Positions 20,104 to 29,656 of a stretch of 64,000 nucleotides of DNA are shown one piece after another. The stretch lies in the NCBI GenBank assembly GCA_964385175.1, contig CAYLNL010000004.1:124001-188000 (forward strand). The letters are read 5' to 3'. Origin of the DNA: CAYLNL01 sp964385175. GTDB taxonomy: Bacteria; Bacteroidota; Bacteroidia; Flavobacteriales; Flavobacteriaceae. The translations under genes and the position numbers were made by a program. The stretch's first letter is position 1. Every line of letters starts with the position of its first letter. Below the pieces are notes generated by a model that did not search any database, had not been told where the DNA came from, and saw only the letters and a program-made list of their open reading frames with translations.

Positions 20104-20135
20104 AATTATCAATTATAAATTATGAATTATAAATT
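20104..20135. repeat. Heptanucleotide tandem repeat upstream of maeB
   Basis: Four copies of AATTATN (N = C, A, G, A) and a partial AATTT. Same unit and same terminal AATTT as the array at 15484-15508. Confidence 0.75.
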
Positions 20136-20208
20136 TTTGTTTTCTTTTTTTAGGTTGTGTGTATTATGGCGACTTGGGTGGTGTCTTTATGTGATTTTTT
20201 TGCAAAAG

Positions 20209-21159
20209 CTAATCGGCAGATGGCGATTTTATAAAGGCAAGGTTTCGTTGTAAGCCTTTAAAGCGGGTGCGTTTTACGGCGCTTTTCTTAAAAATTCCCT
20301 GGAATACCTCTTCGGTTATTTCTTCCCACTCTTTTTTGGTAAAGGTCATCATTTCGGGGTTAGGGTTAAAACGCGGCTCGTTGTGGGGCTTAGAAAACCG
20401 GTTCCAGGGGCATACGTCCTGGCATATATCGCAACCGAAAACCCAATCGTCAAATTTCCCTTTAAATTCGGTGGGTATTTCTTCTTTTAGCTCTATGGTA
20501 AAATAGGAAATGCACTTGCTGCCATCTACCTGGTACGGGGCTACAATGGCCTGGGTGGGACAGGCGTCTATACAGGCAGTGCAATCTCCGCAGTGGTTTG
20601 TAACAGGAGGGTCATATATCAATGGAATGTCTATGATGAGTTCGGCAAGAAAGTAAAAAGAGCCTACCTGCTTGGTGAGTACGTTGGTGTGCTTTCCCAT
20701 CCATCCCAACCCGCTTTTTACCGCCCAGGCTTTTTCTAAAACCGGGGCTGAGTCCACAAAGGCGCGCCCGTTAATGGCGCCTATTTTTTCGCGCATGGCT
20801 TCTAATAGCTCCCGAAGTTTGTCTTTTACTACCAAATGATAATCTTCGCCATAGGCGTACTTGGAGATTTTTGGGGCTTCGGGGCCTGTTTGGGTTTGGG
20901 AAGGGTAGTAGTTATAGAGAAGGGAAATTACCGATTGAGCGCCTTCTACCAGCAAGCGCGGGTCAAGGCGCTTGTCGAAATGGTTTTCCATGTAGTGCAT
21001 GGCACCTTGCCGGTTTTGGTTTAGCCATGTTTCCAGGCGGGACGCTTCGGCTTCTAAAAATTCGGCTTTGGCAATTCCGCAGGCTAAAAACCCCAGTCGT
21101 TTGGCTTCTGTTTTTATAAGTTGGGTATGCTGTTGTTTTGTATAGATTTTAGGTACCAA
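20209..21159 (-). CDS. queG: Epoxyqueuosine reductase
   Basis: 316 residues, normal for QueG. Two ferredoxin-like cysteine clusters bind two 4Fe-4S clusters: CGDCTACIDACP at about 188-199 and CDICQDVCP at about 242-250. The N-terminal part binds cobalamin. The enzyme performs the last step of queuosine synthesis on tRNA, reducing epoxyqueuosine. The frame starts at a TTG (21159); upstream there are only eight in-frame codons before a stop and none is ATG, so a TTG start is likely. It lies 24 bp downstream of the DUF983 gene on the same strand and is probably co-transcribed with it. Confidence 0.95.
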   Translation of the reverse strand: MVPKIYTKQQHTQLIKTEAKRLGFLACGIAKAEFLEAEASRLETWLNQNRQGAMHYMENHFDKRLDPRLLVEGAQSVISLLYNYYPSQTQTGPEAPKISKYAYGEDYHLVVKDKLRELLEAMREKIGAINGRAFVDSAPVLEKAWAVKSGLGWMGKHTNVLTKQVGSFYFLAELIIDIPLIYDPPVTNHCGDCTACIDACPTQAIVAPYQVDGSKCISYFTIELKEEIPTEFKGKFDDWVFGCDICQDVCPWNRFSKPHNEPRFNPNPEMMTFTKKEWEEITEEVFQGIFKKSAVKRTRFKGLQRNLAFIKSPSAD

Positions 21160-21183
21160 AGACGGGTATGTATTTTTAGGTAA

Positions 21184-21576
21184 TTACTCTGATTTCTGCC
21201 TGGCTGCATGGGCATCGTAGGTAGTGAAAAAATTTATCCAGATATTACGGGAAAGGCGCATAATAACGGGCATGCAGAGGAGGAGTATAATTACAATGCT
21301 TATGAAGGCAGTTTTAAGGCTGGTTCCTATAAATAGGAAGGAGATTATAAAAACTGCTACTGCTATAGCTACTCCCACGGCATAGCTTACATACATGGCC
21401 CCAAAAAAGAAAGAAGGTTCCAGTTGGTACTTAAACCCGCAATGGGAGCAGGCTTTGTGCATGGTAAGGGTTTTAGAGGGGTTATAGGGATTTTTATAGG
21501 CGTACATGGATTCTTCCTGGCATTTAGGACATCTTCCTGTTAAAATGCTGTATAGTTTCGTTCCTTTTTTTAACAT
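21184..21576 (-). CDS. DUF983 family membrane protein
   Basis: 130 residues from the ATG at 21576 (a TTG two codons earlier is less likely). The N-terminal half has two CxxC zinc-ribbon-like pairs, CPKC (about 15-18) and CSHC (about 43-46); the C-terminal half has two transmembrane helices (about 58-82 and 88-108). This is the pattern of DUF983 proteins, whose role is not established. It is upstream of queG and divergent from the ABC-F gene with 66 bp between the start codons. Confidence 0.85.
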   Translation of the reverse strand: MLKKGTKLYSILTGRCPKCQEESMYAYKNPYNPSKTLTMHKACSHCGFKYQLEPSFFFGAMYVSYAVGVAIAVAVFIISFLFIGTSLKTAFISIVIILLLCMPVIMRLSRNIWINFFTTYDAHAARQKSE

Positions 21577-21642
21577 TTGCAAAAGTTTTTGGTAAAGGTA
21601 CTACATAAGAGGTGTTTTACCAATCTATTTAAGCTATAAAAA

Positions 21643-23562
21643 ATGTTGAGTGTACACAATATATCTGTTAGTTTTGGAGGGGTTCCACTCTTTTCGGAGG
21701 TTACTTTTCGTCTTCATGCGGGCGATAGGGTAGGGCTTATTGGCAAAAACGGGGCGGGAAAATCTACCTTGCTAAAAGTGCTTGCCGGAGAATTGCAACC
21801 TGATGAGGGTACGGTGGCATGGGATAAGGCAGTAAATGCCGGCTTGCTAAGGCAAGATATTGAAATGGATAGGGGAGAAACCTTGCTGGAGGAAACCTAC
21901 AAAGCATTTCCTCTTTTAAGAGGGCTTGAAAAAAAGATGGAGGGCATGCAGGAACAGGTTGTCAGCCGAACAGATTATGAGAGTGATGCCTACCACGAAT
22001 TGTTGGTGGCTATAGACGATATACGCCACCAGTACCAGGTATTGGGCGGCTATGATTATCCGGGGGAGACGGAGAAGGTATTGCAGGGGTTGGGTTTTAA
22101 ACGGGAAGATTTTGGCAGGCATACCGATACTTTTTCGGGCGGGTGGCGAATGCGGATAGAGTTGGCGAAATTGTTGCTACAGCGAAATGATTTGATGTTG
22201 CTCGATGAGCCTACCAATCACTTAGATATGGATGCTATTATATGGTTAGAGCAGTTTCTCAAGAGTTATAGCGGCGCTGTGGTAATTGTTTCGCACGATA
22301 AAATGTTCCTGGATACGGTTACAAACCGAACTATAGAGTTGTCTTTGGGCAGGATGTATGATTCTAATAAACCCTACTCGCGTCACCTGGCATTGCGGCA
22401 AGAGATGAGGGTGCAGCAGTTAGCAGCGCAGAAAAATCAGCAAAAACACATTCAACACACGCAGCAACTCATAGAGAAATTCAGGGCCAAGGCTTCTAAA
22501 GCTGCTATGGCGCAATCGCTTATTAAAAAATTAGATAAGATGGAGTTGATTGAGGTAGATGAGGAAGATAGCGGGAGTATGAATATTGGCTTTCCTGTAT
22601 CTGTTCAGCCCGGGAAAGTGGTTTTGGAGGTGCGGAATGTTTCTAAAAATTACGGGGAAAAACAAGTGTTGGAAAATATTCAGCTATTGGTGGAACGGGG
22701 GAGTAAAATAGCTTTTGTGGGGCAGAACGGGCAGGGAAAAACCACTTTGGCAAAAATTATAGTGGGCGAACTGGCGCATGAAGGGGTGGTGAAGTTGGGG
22801 CATAAGGTGCAATTAGGGTATTTTGCCCAAAATCAAGCCGATTATTTAGACGGGGAGCTTTCTGTACAGGAAACCTTGTTGAATGCGGCTACCGATGAGA
22901 GTCGGCCAAATGTTCGGGGTGTATTAGGAGCTTTTTTGTTCCGGGGCGATGAGGTGGAGAAAAAAGTGAAGGTACTTTCTGGCGGGGAGCGAAACCGGCT
23001 GGCGCTTGCGCGCATGCTCTTGCAACCTTTTAATGTGTTGGTGATGGATGAGCCTACTAATCATTTAGACATTTCATCTAAAAATGTGCTTAAAAAAGCG
23101 CTTCAGAATTTCCAGGGTACATTGATTTTGGTTTCGCATGACCGCGATTTTTTGCAAGACCTTGTACAAAAAGTATATGAGTTTAGAAATTGCCACGTAA
23201 AGGAGTTCCTGGGAGATATTACGTTTTACCTGGAGGAGCGCAAATTGCAATCGCTTCGGGATATAGAAAAAGCAGAAAAATCTACCTTGAAAGCAGAGAG
23301 GGGAGATAGGATTTCTGTGTATGAAAGGCAGAAAAAAATGAAAGTTTTGCAAAACAGGGTAAATAAAGTAGAATTAGATATTTCTAAATTAGAAAAGGAA
23401 TTGGCAGAAGCAGAGCAGAGCATGGCGGTAACCGCCGTTACTAAGCCTGATGTTGCATTTTTTGAAACCTATCGCTCTAAAAAGGAACGGCTTAAAGAAT
23501 TGCTATTAGATTGGGAGACCCTTCATCTCTCTATTGATGATTTGAGGTCTAATGAAACATAG
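21643..23562 (+). CDS. ABC-F family ATPase (ribosome-associated)
   Basis: 639 residues, no membrane segments. Two ATP-binding cassettes: Walker A GKNGAGKST (about 36) with signature FSGGWRMR (about 165) and Walker B LMLLDEPTNHLDM; then Walker A GQNGQGKTT (about 365) with signature LSGGERNRLALARML and VLVMDEPTNHLD. A charged linker with helical character (about 255-310) joins them and a coiled coil follows at about 565-630. ABC-F proteins act on the ribosome in translation or antibiotic protection; which subgroup this is cannot be told here, although the length and C-terminal coiled coil resemble Uup/YheS types. It is transcribed divergently from DUF983-queG. Confidence 0.93.
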   Translation: MLSVHNISVSFGGVPLFSEVTFRLHAGDRVGLIGKNGAGKSTLLKVLAGELQPDEGTVAWDKAVNAGLLRQDIEMDRGETLLEETYKAFPLLRGLEKKMEGMQEQVVSRTDYESDAYHELLVAIDDIRHQYQVLGGYDYPGETEKVLQGLGFKREDFGRHTDTFSGGWRMRIELAKLLLQRNDLMLLDEPTNHLDMDAIIWLEQFLKSYSGAVVIVSHDKMFLDTVTNRTIELSLGRMYDSNKPYSRHLALRQEMRVQQLAAQKNQQKHIQHTQQLIEKFRAKASKAAMAQSLIKKLDKMELIEVDEEDSGSMNIGFPVSVQPGKVVLEVRNVSKNYGEKQVLENIQLLVERGSKIAFVGQNGQGKTTLAKIIVGELAHEGVVKLGHKVQLGYFAQNQADYLDGELSVQETLLNAATDESRPNVRGVLGAFLFRGDEVEKKVKVLSGGERNRLALARMLLQPFNVLVMDEPTNHLDISSKNVLKKALQNFQGTLILVSHDRDFLQDLVQKVYEFRNCHVKEFLGDITFYLEERKLQSLRDIEKAEKSTLKAERGDRISVYERQKKMKVLQNRVNKVELDISKLEKELAEAEQSMAVTAVTKPDVAFFETYRSKKERLKELLLDWETLHLSIDDLRSNET

Positions 23563-23575
23563 GGTAAAGAATGGA

Positions 23576-23610
23576 GAGAATAGAGAATAGAGAATAGAGA
23601 ATAGAAAATG
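23576..23610. repeat. Heptanucleotide tandem repeat between the ABC-F gene and folP
   Basis: Four exact copies of GAGAATA (23576-23603) and a fifth degenerate copy, GAAAATG, starting 14 bp after the ABC-F stop codon. Confidence 0.8.
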
Positions 23611-23658
23611 GAAAGGGATTATAAATAAGGATAAACAAAAGGTTTTTAAATGAAGAAA

Positions 23659-23691
23659 TTGACCGGGTGTTTTAACTGTTATGTAAGTTTG
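23659..23691 (+). promoter_or_regulatory. Candidate folP promoter, almost leaderless
   Basis: TTG (23659-23661), 22 nt, then TAAGTTTG (23684-23691). The two possible ATG starts follow at 23693 and 23696, within the zone where transcription should begin. Confidence 0.55.
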
Positions 23692-23692
23692 C

Positions 23693-24532
23693 ATGATGAC
23701 TATTAACTGTAAGGGGAAACTGGTAGATGTATCGCAACCGTTGGTGATGGGGATTTTAAATTGTACGCCCGATTCTTTTTATGATGGAAATGTATATGTC
23801 ACAGAAAAGGAATGGTTAGTGCAGGTGGAAAAAATGATAGGAGAGGGGGCTGCTTTTATAGATGTAGGCGCTTATAGCTCTCGCCCTAATGCGGTTGATA
23901 TAAGCGAGGAAGAAGAGCTAAAGCGCCTGCTTCCGGTGGTAACTTCTATACGGAGATGGTTCCCAGATACATTACTTTCTATAGATACTTTTAGAAGTCG
24001 GGTTGCCGATTTGTGTTTGCAAATGGGGGTAGCACTTATCAATGATATTTCGGCGGGAAGCATGGATAGTGCAATGATGGAGGTAGTAGCCCGTCACCGT
24101 GCGCCTTATGTAATGATGCACCTGAAAGGAACGCCTCAAACCATGCGCCAGCAGGCCCGGTATGAAGATGTGGTGAAAGAGATACTCTATTACTTTTCTG
24201 TTAAAATAGCGGAGGCAAGAAAGGCAGGGATAAATGACTTGGTTATTGACCCGGGTTTTGGTTTCTCTAAAACGACTGCACACAATTATGAAATTTTGAA
24301 TAAATTAGAGGTGTTTCAATCACTGGAGCTTCCGGTTTTGGCAGGAATAAGCCGTAAATCTATGATTTATAAACTGCTGAATACCTCCCCGCAAAATGCT
24401 CTTAACGGCACTACCTGCCTACACACAGTTGCACTTTTAAAAGGAGCACACATACTGCGGGTGCACGATGTCAGGGAAGCGATGGAGTGTATTCAACTTG
24501 TAGGAGCGCTAAACGCTCAAGGCGGAGTATGA
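23693..24532 (+). CDS. folP: Dihydropteroate synthase
   Basis: 279 residues, normal length. Signature MGILNCTPDSFYDG near residue 18, then GAAFIDVGAYSSRP (about 53-66), SIDTFRS (about 97), INDISAGS (about 118), and DPGFGFSKT (about 188-196), which form the pterin and pABA site. It condenses pABA with dihydropterin pyrophosphate in folate synthesis and is the sulfonamide target. Starts at 23693 and 23696 are both ATG; the -7 element ends one base before the first of them. It is convergent with valS, with 88 bp and no obvious terminator between. Confidence 0.97.
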   Translation: MMTINCKGKLVDVSQPLVMGILNCTPDSFYDGNVYVTEKEWLVQVEKMIGEGAAFIDVGAYSSRPNAVDISEEEELKRLLPVVTSIRRWFPDTLLSIDTFRSRVADLCLQMGVALINDISAGSMDSAMMEVVARHRAPYVMMHLKGTPQTMRQQARYEDVVKEILYYFSVKIAEARKAGINDLVIDPGFGFSKTTAHNYEILNKLEVFQSLELPVLAGISRKSMIYKLLNTSPQNALNGTTCLHTVALLKGAHILRVHDVREAMECIQLVGALNAQGGV

Positions 24533-24620
24533 ATTAGTTTGAAAAAGGGCTAAAATGCCAGAAACCAGATGTACTGTTTTAGATTTTGTATATACTCTAA
24601 GAAAAGGGCGCCAACTTATC

Positions 24621-27251
24621 CTATCCATATAAGCCGTTAAGGCTTTCACGTAGCGTTTTTATTTTCGCCAAGGCATCGGCTTCTTTTTTTCGTTCCATAT
24701 TCACTACGTTCTCTGGAGCGTGCTCTACAAAACGTTTATTTTGCAATTTTTGTTGTACGGTTTTCAAAAAACCTTGGGTATAAGCCAGCTCTTCTTGCAA
24801 TTTTTTAATTTCATCTTCTGTTTTAACAGCTTCCTGGGCTGGGATAAAATATTCGCAAATTCCTACCCGAAATGAAATGGCTTTTTCTACTTTTTTCTCT
24901 GCTTGCTCTATATTACTCAGAATTGCCATTTTTTTAATGACTTCTCCAAATATCGTCAGGGCTTTTTCTTCGCCAGAAACCAGCAGAGATAGCGTGGTTT
25001 TGGCAGGAATGGAGTGTTCCTTGCGAATGTTTCGCACAGCCGAAATTATTTCTGTGGTGGTAATGAATTGCGCCGTCAAGGTTTCATCGGCTCCCGCAGC
25101 TTGGGGCCATGATGCAATTATCAAAGCCTCCTGTGGGGTACGGGGTTTTAGAAGCTGCCAGATTTCTTCAGTTAAAAAGGGCATAAAAGGGTGTAGCAGT
25201 TTTAGGTTTTGTTCTAAGAAAAAAACTATTGCAGAATGGGTTTTAGCATCTATGGGGGCACCGTAGGCAGGTTTAACAATTTCGAGCAACCATGAACAGA
25301 AATCGTCCCAAACTAATTTATAAATAGCCATAAGTGCATCAGAAATGCGGTATTTATCAAAATACTCTTCTAACTGGGTTATTGTTTGCGCTAACCGGGC
25401 TTCATACCATTTCAGACCTGCAACAGCTGCTTCCGGCTGAGGTGCGGGCGCCGTTTCCCAATTGGCAATGAGCCGAAAGGCATTCCATATTTTATTGGCA
25501 AATGCGCTTCCTTGCTTGCACAACTCTTCATCAAATATTAAATCGTTACCGGCGGGTGAGGCGAGCAACATGCCTACTCGCACGCCATCGGCGCCATATT
25601 TTTCGATTAAATCTAATGGTTCTGGAGAGTTGCCGAGGGATTTAGACATTTTACGGCGTTGTTTGTCTCTCACAATACCGGTGAGATATACGTTTGTAAA
25701 GGGTTTATCGTTGCGGTACTCGTAGCCGGCGATAATCATTCTTGCCACCCAGAAAAACAAGATTTCGGGGGCGGTAACTAAATCGTTAGTAGGGTAGTAG
25801 TAGCGTATTTCTTTATTGTCGGGCTCTAAAATGCCGTTGAAAACGCTTATAGGCCATAACCAGGACGAAAACCAGGTATCCAGTACATCCTCATCTTGCC
25901 GCAAATGGGTTATGGTTAGGGAGGGGTTATTCAATTTTTCTTTCACCAATTTCAACGCTTCTTCTTCGTTTTCGGCTACTACAAAGGCATCGGGCGCTTC
26001 CCCATAATAGTAAACGGGAATGCGATGCCCCCACCAAAGCTGGCGCGAAATATTCCAATCTCGCACATTTTCCATCCAATACGTATAGGTATTTACAAAT
26101 TTTTCAGGGATAAGGTGAATGTCGCCTTTCTTTACTGCCTGAATGGCAGGTTCAGAAAGTTGCTTCATCTTTAAAAACCACTGGTAAGAGAGTCTTGGCT
26201 CTACCACTGCGCGTGTGCGCTCAGAAGTTCCTATTTTGTGAAGATATTTTTCGGTTTTTACCAGGTATTTTTTTTCGCTCAGTTCTTTGGCAATTTCTTC
26301 TCTTACCACAAAACGGTCTTTGCCCTGGTAATGCAGCCCGTAGTGGTTTAAGGTGGCATCTTCATTAAAAATATCTATATATTCAAGCTGGTGCTTATCT
26401 CCTAATTCTTTATCATTCAAATCGTGAGCAGGTGTAACTTTTAGACAGCCGGTGCCAAATTCCCTATCCACGTATTCATCTTCTATAATAGGAATTTGCC
26501 GGTTGCAGATAGGAATAAGAGCTTGCTTTCCTTTCAGGTGACGGTAGCGAGCATCGTCTGGGTGGATGCAAATGGCAGTATCGCCTAAAATAGTTTCAGG
26601 GCGGGTGGTGGCAATGGTTATAGTTTCATGGCTGTTTACTATAGGATAGGCAATATAATAAAGGGTGCCTTCTTCTTCGTGGTATATAACTTCTTCATCT
26701 GAAAGGGTTGTTTTAGCTTCCGGATCCCAATGCACCATCCGGTAGCCTCTATAGATGAGTCCTTTGTGGTAAAGGTCAATGAAAACTTTTATGACAGAGG
26801 CAGATAGCTCTTTGTCCATAGTAAACTTAGTGCGTTGCCAGTCGCAGGAGCAACCGAGTTTTTTAAGCTGTTCTAAAATAATACCACCGTGCTGGTAGGT
26901 CCATTCCCAGACATGTTGTATGAACTCGTCCCGACGGAGTTGTGATTTTTGGATGCCTTCTTTTTTTAGTTTCGCCACTACTTTGGCTTCAGTGGCTATA
27001 GAGGCATGGTCGGTACCCGGCACCCAGCAGGCGTTATATCCTCTAAGGCGCGCCCGGCGAATGAGCACGTCTTGAATGGTGTTGTTGAGCACATGCCCCA
27101 TGTGCAATACCCCGGTTACGTTGGGTGGCGGAATTACAATGGTATAAGGTGTTCTATTATCGGGCTCAGAATGAAAATAACCATATTCCATCCAATAGCT
27201 GTACCATTTGTTTTCTACCAGGGCTGGGCTATATTTAGAGGGTATATTCAT
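24621..27251 (-). CDS. valS: Valyl-tRNA synthetase
   Basis: 876 residues, normal length. Class I signatures are both present: HMGH at 50-53 (in PPNVTGVLHMGHVLNN) and KMSKSLGN at about 534-541. The editing domain lies between (TTRPETILGDTA, about 218), followed by the anticodon-binding domain and a C-terminal coiled-coil arm (about 810-876) typical of ValRS. The frame starts at ATG 27251. It charges tRNA-Val. It is a single-gene unit, divergent from the DUF1573 gene. Confidence 0.98.
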   Translation of the reverse strand: MNIPSKYSPALVENKWYSYWMEYGYFHSEPDNRTPYTIVIPPPNVTGVLHMGHVLNNTIQDVLIRRARLRGYNACWVPGTDHASIATEAKVVAKLKKEGIQKSQLRRDEFIQHVWEWTYQHGGIILEQLKKLGCSCDWQRTKFTMDKELSASVIKVFIDLYHKGLIYRGYRMVHWDPEAKTTLSDEEVIYHEEEGTLYYIAYPIVNSHETITIATTRPETILGDTAICIHPDDARYRHLKGKQALIPICNRQIPIIEDEYVDREFGTGCLKVTPAHDLNDKELGDKHQLEYIDIFNEDATLNHYGLHYQGKDRFVVREEIAKELSEKKYLVKTEKYLHKIGTSERTRAVVEPRLSYQWFLKMKQLSEPAIQAVKKGDIHLIPEKFVNTYTYWMENVRDWNISRQLWWGHRIPVYYYGEAPDAFVVAENEEEALKLVKEKLNNPSLTITHLRQDEDVLDTWFSSWLWPISVFNGILEPDNKEIRYYYPTNDLVTAPEILFFWVARMIIAGYEYRNDKPFTNVYLTGIVRDKQRRKMSKSLGNSPEPLDLIEKYGADGVRVGMLLASPAGNDLIFDEELCKQGSAFANKIWNAFRLIANWETAPAPQPEAAVAGLKWYEARLAQTITQLEEYFDKYRISDALMAIYKLVWDDFCSWLLEIVKPAYGAPIDAKTHSAIVFFLEQNLKLLHPFMPFLTEEIWQLLKPRTPQEALIIASWPQAAGADETLTAQFITTTEIISAVRNIRKEHSIPAKTTLSLLVSGEEKALTIFGEVIKKMAILSNIEQAEKKVEKAISFRVGICEYFIPAQEAVKTEDEIKKLQEELAYTQGFLKTVQQKLQNKRFVEHAPENVVNMERKKEADALAKIKTLRESLNGLYG

Positions 27252-27281
27252 AGGTTTGGCTCAGTTTTTGTGATTGTTTTG

Positions 27282-27289
27282 CAAAAGTA
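27282..27289 (-). promoter_or_regulatory. Candidate -7 element for valS
   Basis: TACTTTTG on the minus strand, 30 bp before the ATG, exact TAnnTTTG; no TTG at the usual -33 spacing. Confidence 0.4.
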
Positions 27290-27375
27290 GGCATATCTGT
27301 ATGATTATAAAAACCTATTTATGGGTGTTACTAAAAAAATAAGTATTTTTACAACTTGAATTAAAATTAAAAATC

Positions 27376-27771
27376 ATGAAACATCTTATTTCTCTTACTT
27401 TGGTATTATTTATGGGAGTTATGCTACACGCCCAGGATGCCAAAGTAGCTAAAATTGAGTTTAAAACCGATGTGATAGATTATGGGGAGATAGCTAAGGG
27501 CAGCAACGGGGTGCGTTTTTTTGAATTTACCAATACAGGTAATGCTCCGCTTGTTATTTCGCAGGTTACCTCCAGTTGTGGCTGTACCGTTCCTTCATGG
27601 ACAAAAGAGGCGGTAGCTCCGGGCAAATCGGGGCAAATAGAGGTGAAGTATGATACTAATAAACCCGGCCCCATCCGAAAAACTATTACTGTAATGTCTA
27701 ATGCCGAAACGCCTAACGTAGCCTTGAAAATTAAAGGCACTGTAATAGAGGAGGGGAGTGCCGGAAAATAG
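27376..27771 (+). CDS. Exported DUF1573 protein
   Basis: 131 residues. Signal peptide (residues 1-20, ending MLHAQ), then a single immunoglobulin-like DUF1573 domain with the family signature FTNTGNAPLVI and SSCGCTVPSW. Small DUF1573 proteins are abundant in Bacteroidota and periplasmic; their role is not established. Monocistronic, divergent from valS and convergent with dnaJ. Confidence 0.88.
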   Translation: MKHLISLTLVLFMGVMLHAQDAKVAKIEFKTDVIDYGEIAKGSNGVRFFEFTNTGNAPLVISQVTSSCGCTVPSWTKEAVAPGKSGQIEVKYDTNKPGPIRKTITVMSNAETPNVALKIKGTVIEEGSAGK

Positions 27772-27895
27772 AAAAAAGAGCATACTATTTTTAGATTAAT
27801 TATAGAACCACTTTTTCTTAGTGTTCTGTTGGTTTTGCTTTTTATTCCTGCAAAACTGTATAAAAAAGGTATTATGCTTTGTGGAGGTGCACTTT

Positions 27896-29017
27896 CTAAG
27901 AAAACATATCGCGTACTTTCTCAAAAAATGATTTATCGCTCTTATCGGGTTTAGGTTTAAAATTCTCATCATTAAGAGCGCTTTCAAAAAACTCCCGCTG
28001 TGCTTTGGTGAGGTTTTTAGGCGTCCATACATTAACATGCACCAGTAAATCGCCGCTACCATATTCATTGATGCGGGGAATTCCTTTTCCGCGTAGCCTG
28101 AGTATTTTACCAGATTGCATGCCTTCTTCAATTTTTATGCGTACTTTCCCAGTAAGAGTATCTATTTCTTTAGTTCCGCCCAATACGGCTTCAGGTAAAC
28201 TTATATAGAGGTCATAGTGGAGGTTTTCACCTTCTCTTTTCAAAACAGGGTGTTCTATTTCTTCAATGAGAACCAGCAAATCGCCAGGGATTCCATTCCC
28301 GGGGGCATCATTTCCTTTATTGGTTACCTTTAGTTGCATACCATCTACTACCCCGGGAGGTATTTTAACAGAAACGGTTTCTTCTGTCCATTTCAAACCA
28401 TCAGCATCGGCATCAGGGGGGCGTTGGCTAATTACCTGCCCGCTTCCGCCACAAGAGCTACAGGGGCCGCTGGTTTGCATTCTGCCCAGAATGGTTTGAG
28501 TAATACGGGTTTCCTGCCCGCTTCCTTTACAGGTAGGGCAGGTTTTATATTTTACACCTGGGGCGTGTACTTTTCTCTTTACTTTTATTTTCTTTTCAAC
28601 GCCGTTAATGATTTCTTCTAAACTTACCTTTACGCGGATGCGGAGATTACCTCCTTTAACACGGGCTTGAGAACGCCCAAAACCTGTGAAGCCACCAAAA
28701 TTTCCGCCAAAAGCACTGCCAAAAATATCGCCAAACTGGCTGAAAATATCTTCCATGCTCATGCCTTCTCCATACCTGCTGCCTCCGCCGCCGCTTTCAA
28801 AGGCGGTATGGCCAAACTGGTCATATCGCGCACGTTTTTCGGGGTCGCTCAGTACCTCATAGGCTTCGGCAGCTTTTTTAAACATTTCTTCTGCCTGTTT
28901 ATCTCCCGGGTTTTTATCGGGATGATAGGCAAGGGCTTTTTTTCGGTATGCTTTTTTTATCTCATCAGCGCTTGCCTTTTTGCCGACTTCTAATATTTCG
29001 TAATAATCTTGTTTCAT
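27896..29017 (-). CDS. dnaJ: Chaperone DnaJ
   Basis: 373 residues. J domain with HPD at residues 32-34, a Gly/Phe-rich stretch (about 75-120) and C-terminal substrate domains. The zinc region has only two CxxCxGxG motifs (CPTCKGSG and CSSCGGSG) where most DnaJ proteins have four; the spacing between them (GRMQTSGP) shows a clean loss of the middle pair. From recall, this short form is usual in Flavobacteriia, so I do not read it as damage. It stimulates DnaK ATPase. It lies 18 bp downstream of grpE in the same direction, with dnaK not in view. Confidence 0.97.
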   Translation of the reverse strand: MKQDYYEILEVGKKASADEIKKAYRKKALAYHPDKNPGDKQAEEMFKKAAEAYEVLSDPEKRARYDQFGHTAFESGGGGSRYGEGMSMEDIFSQFGDIFGSAFGGNFGGFTGFGRSQARVKGGNLRIRVKVSLEEIINGVEKKIKVKRKVHAPGVKYKTCPTCKGSGQETRITQTILGRMQTSGPCSSCGGSGQVISQRPPDADADGLKWTEETVSVKIPPGVVDGMQLKVTNKGNDAPGNGIPGDLLVLIEEIEHPVLKREGENLHYDLYISLPEAVLGGTKEIDTLTGKVRIKIEEGMQSGKILRLRGKGIPRINEYGSGDLLVHVNVWTPKNLTKAQREFFESALNDENFKPKPDKSDKSFFEKVRDMFS

Positions 29018-29035
29018 TTTCTTAATGAGGTGGAT

Positions 29036-29590
29036 TTATTGCCCTATAATTACTTTAGGATAGCGGATTATTTTGTCGCCTAATTTATATCCTTTTTCGG
29101 CAATATCTATAATTTTTCCTTTGAGCGATTCTTCCGGCGCGGGTATTTGAGTGATGGCTTCATGAAGTTCAGCATTAAACATATCTCCTTGATTTACATG
29201 TATTTCTGTGAGCCCTTTTGATTTAAGGGTTTCAGTAAATTTATGATGAATGAGGCTTACCCCTTTAATTTCTTCTTCTTCAAAATGGGAGAGCGATGCC
29301 AAAGCTCTGTCAAAATCGTCTAAAACTGGTAATAAAGACTGAATTATTTCCTGCCCTGCTGTTTTAATGAGGTCTATTCGTTCTTTAAGAATCCGTTTCT
29401 TATAGTTTTCAAACTCAGCAAACAGGCGTAGAAATTTATCTTTTTCAATGGCTATTTCTTCTTTTAACTGCTCCTCGGCCGAAAGCGGCTGGAGGGCTTC
29501 TTCAATTGGGAAATCTGCATGCAGGGGTGTCTCTGGCGTAGGAATTTTTTCTGTGTTGGGTTCTTTCTTAGGTTTACTCATTTTTTTCAT
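29036..29590 (-). CDS. grpE: Nucleotide exchange factor GrpE
   Basis: About 184 residues. An N-terminal charged disordered tail is followed by a long helix (about 40-95) with FAEFENYKKRILKER and a C-terminal beta domain containing INQGDMFNAELHEA-like sequence and KGYKLGDKIIRYPKVIIG, the GrpE signature. GrpE releases ADP from DnaK. Possible ATG starts lie at 29590 and 29581 and I chose the first. An upstream extension to 29632 is rejected because it would cover the promoter at 29618-29649. Confidence 0.96.
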   Translation of the reverse strand: MKKMSKPKKEPNTEKIPTPETPLHADFPIEEALQPLSAEEQLKEEIAIEKDKFLRLFAEFENYKKRILKERIDLIKTAGQEIIQSLLPVLDDFDRALASLSHFEEEEIKGVSLIHHKFTETLKSKGLTEIHVNQGDMFNAELHEAITQIPAPEESLKGKIIDIAEKGYKLGDKIIRYPKVIIGQ

Positions 29591-29617
29591 GTTAAAACAT
29601 AGCGGTAAAAAGGTTGG

Positions 29618-29649
29618 CAAAAGTACTGCCATTCCTGTAAAAATGCCAA
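29618..29649 (-). promoter_or_regulatory. Promoter for grpE-dnaJ
   Basis: On the minus strand TTG (29647-29649), 21 nt, TACTTTTG (29618-29625). It sits just past the stop codon of the TIGR01777 gene, separating the chaperone pair from the sucD transcript. Confidence 0.65.
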
Positions 29650-29656
29650 AATGTCA

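Noticed and set aside
27896..29017. dnaJ as a damaged gene because of the missing zinc motifs
   Set aside because: The frame is intact, the remaining motifs are evenly placed, and I recall the same short form in related bacteria.
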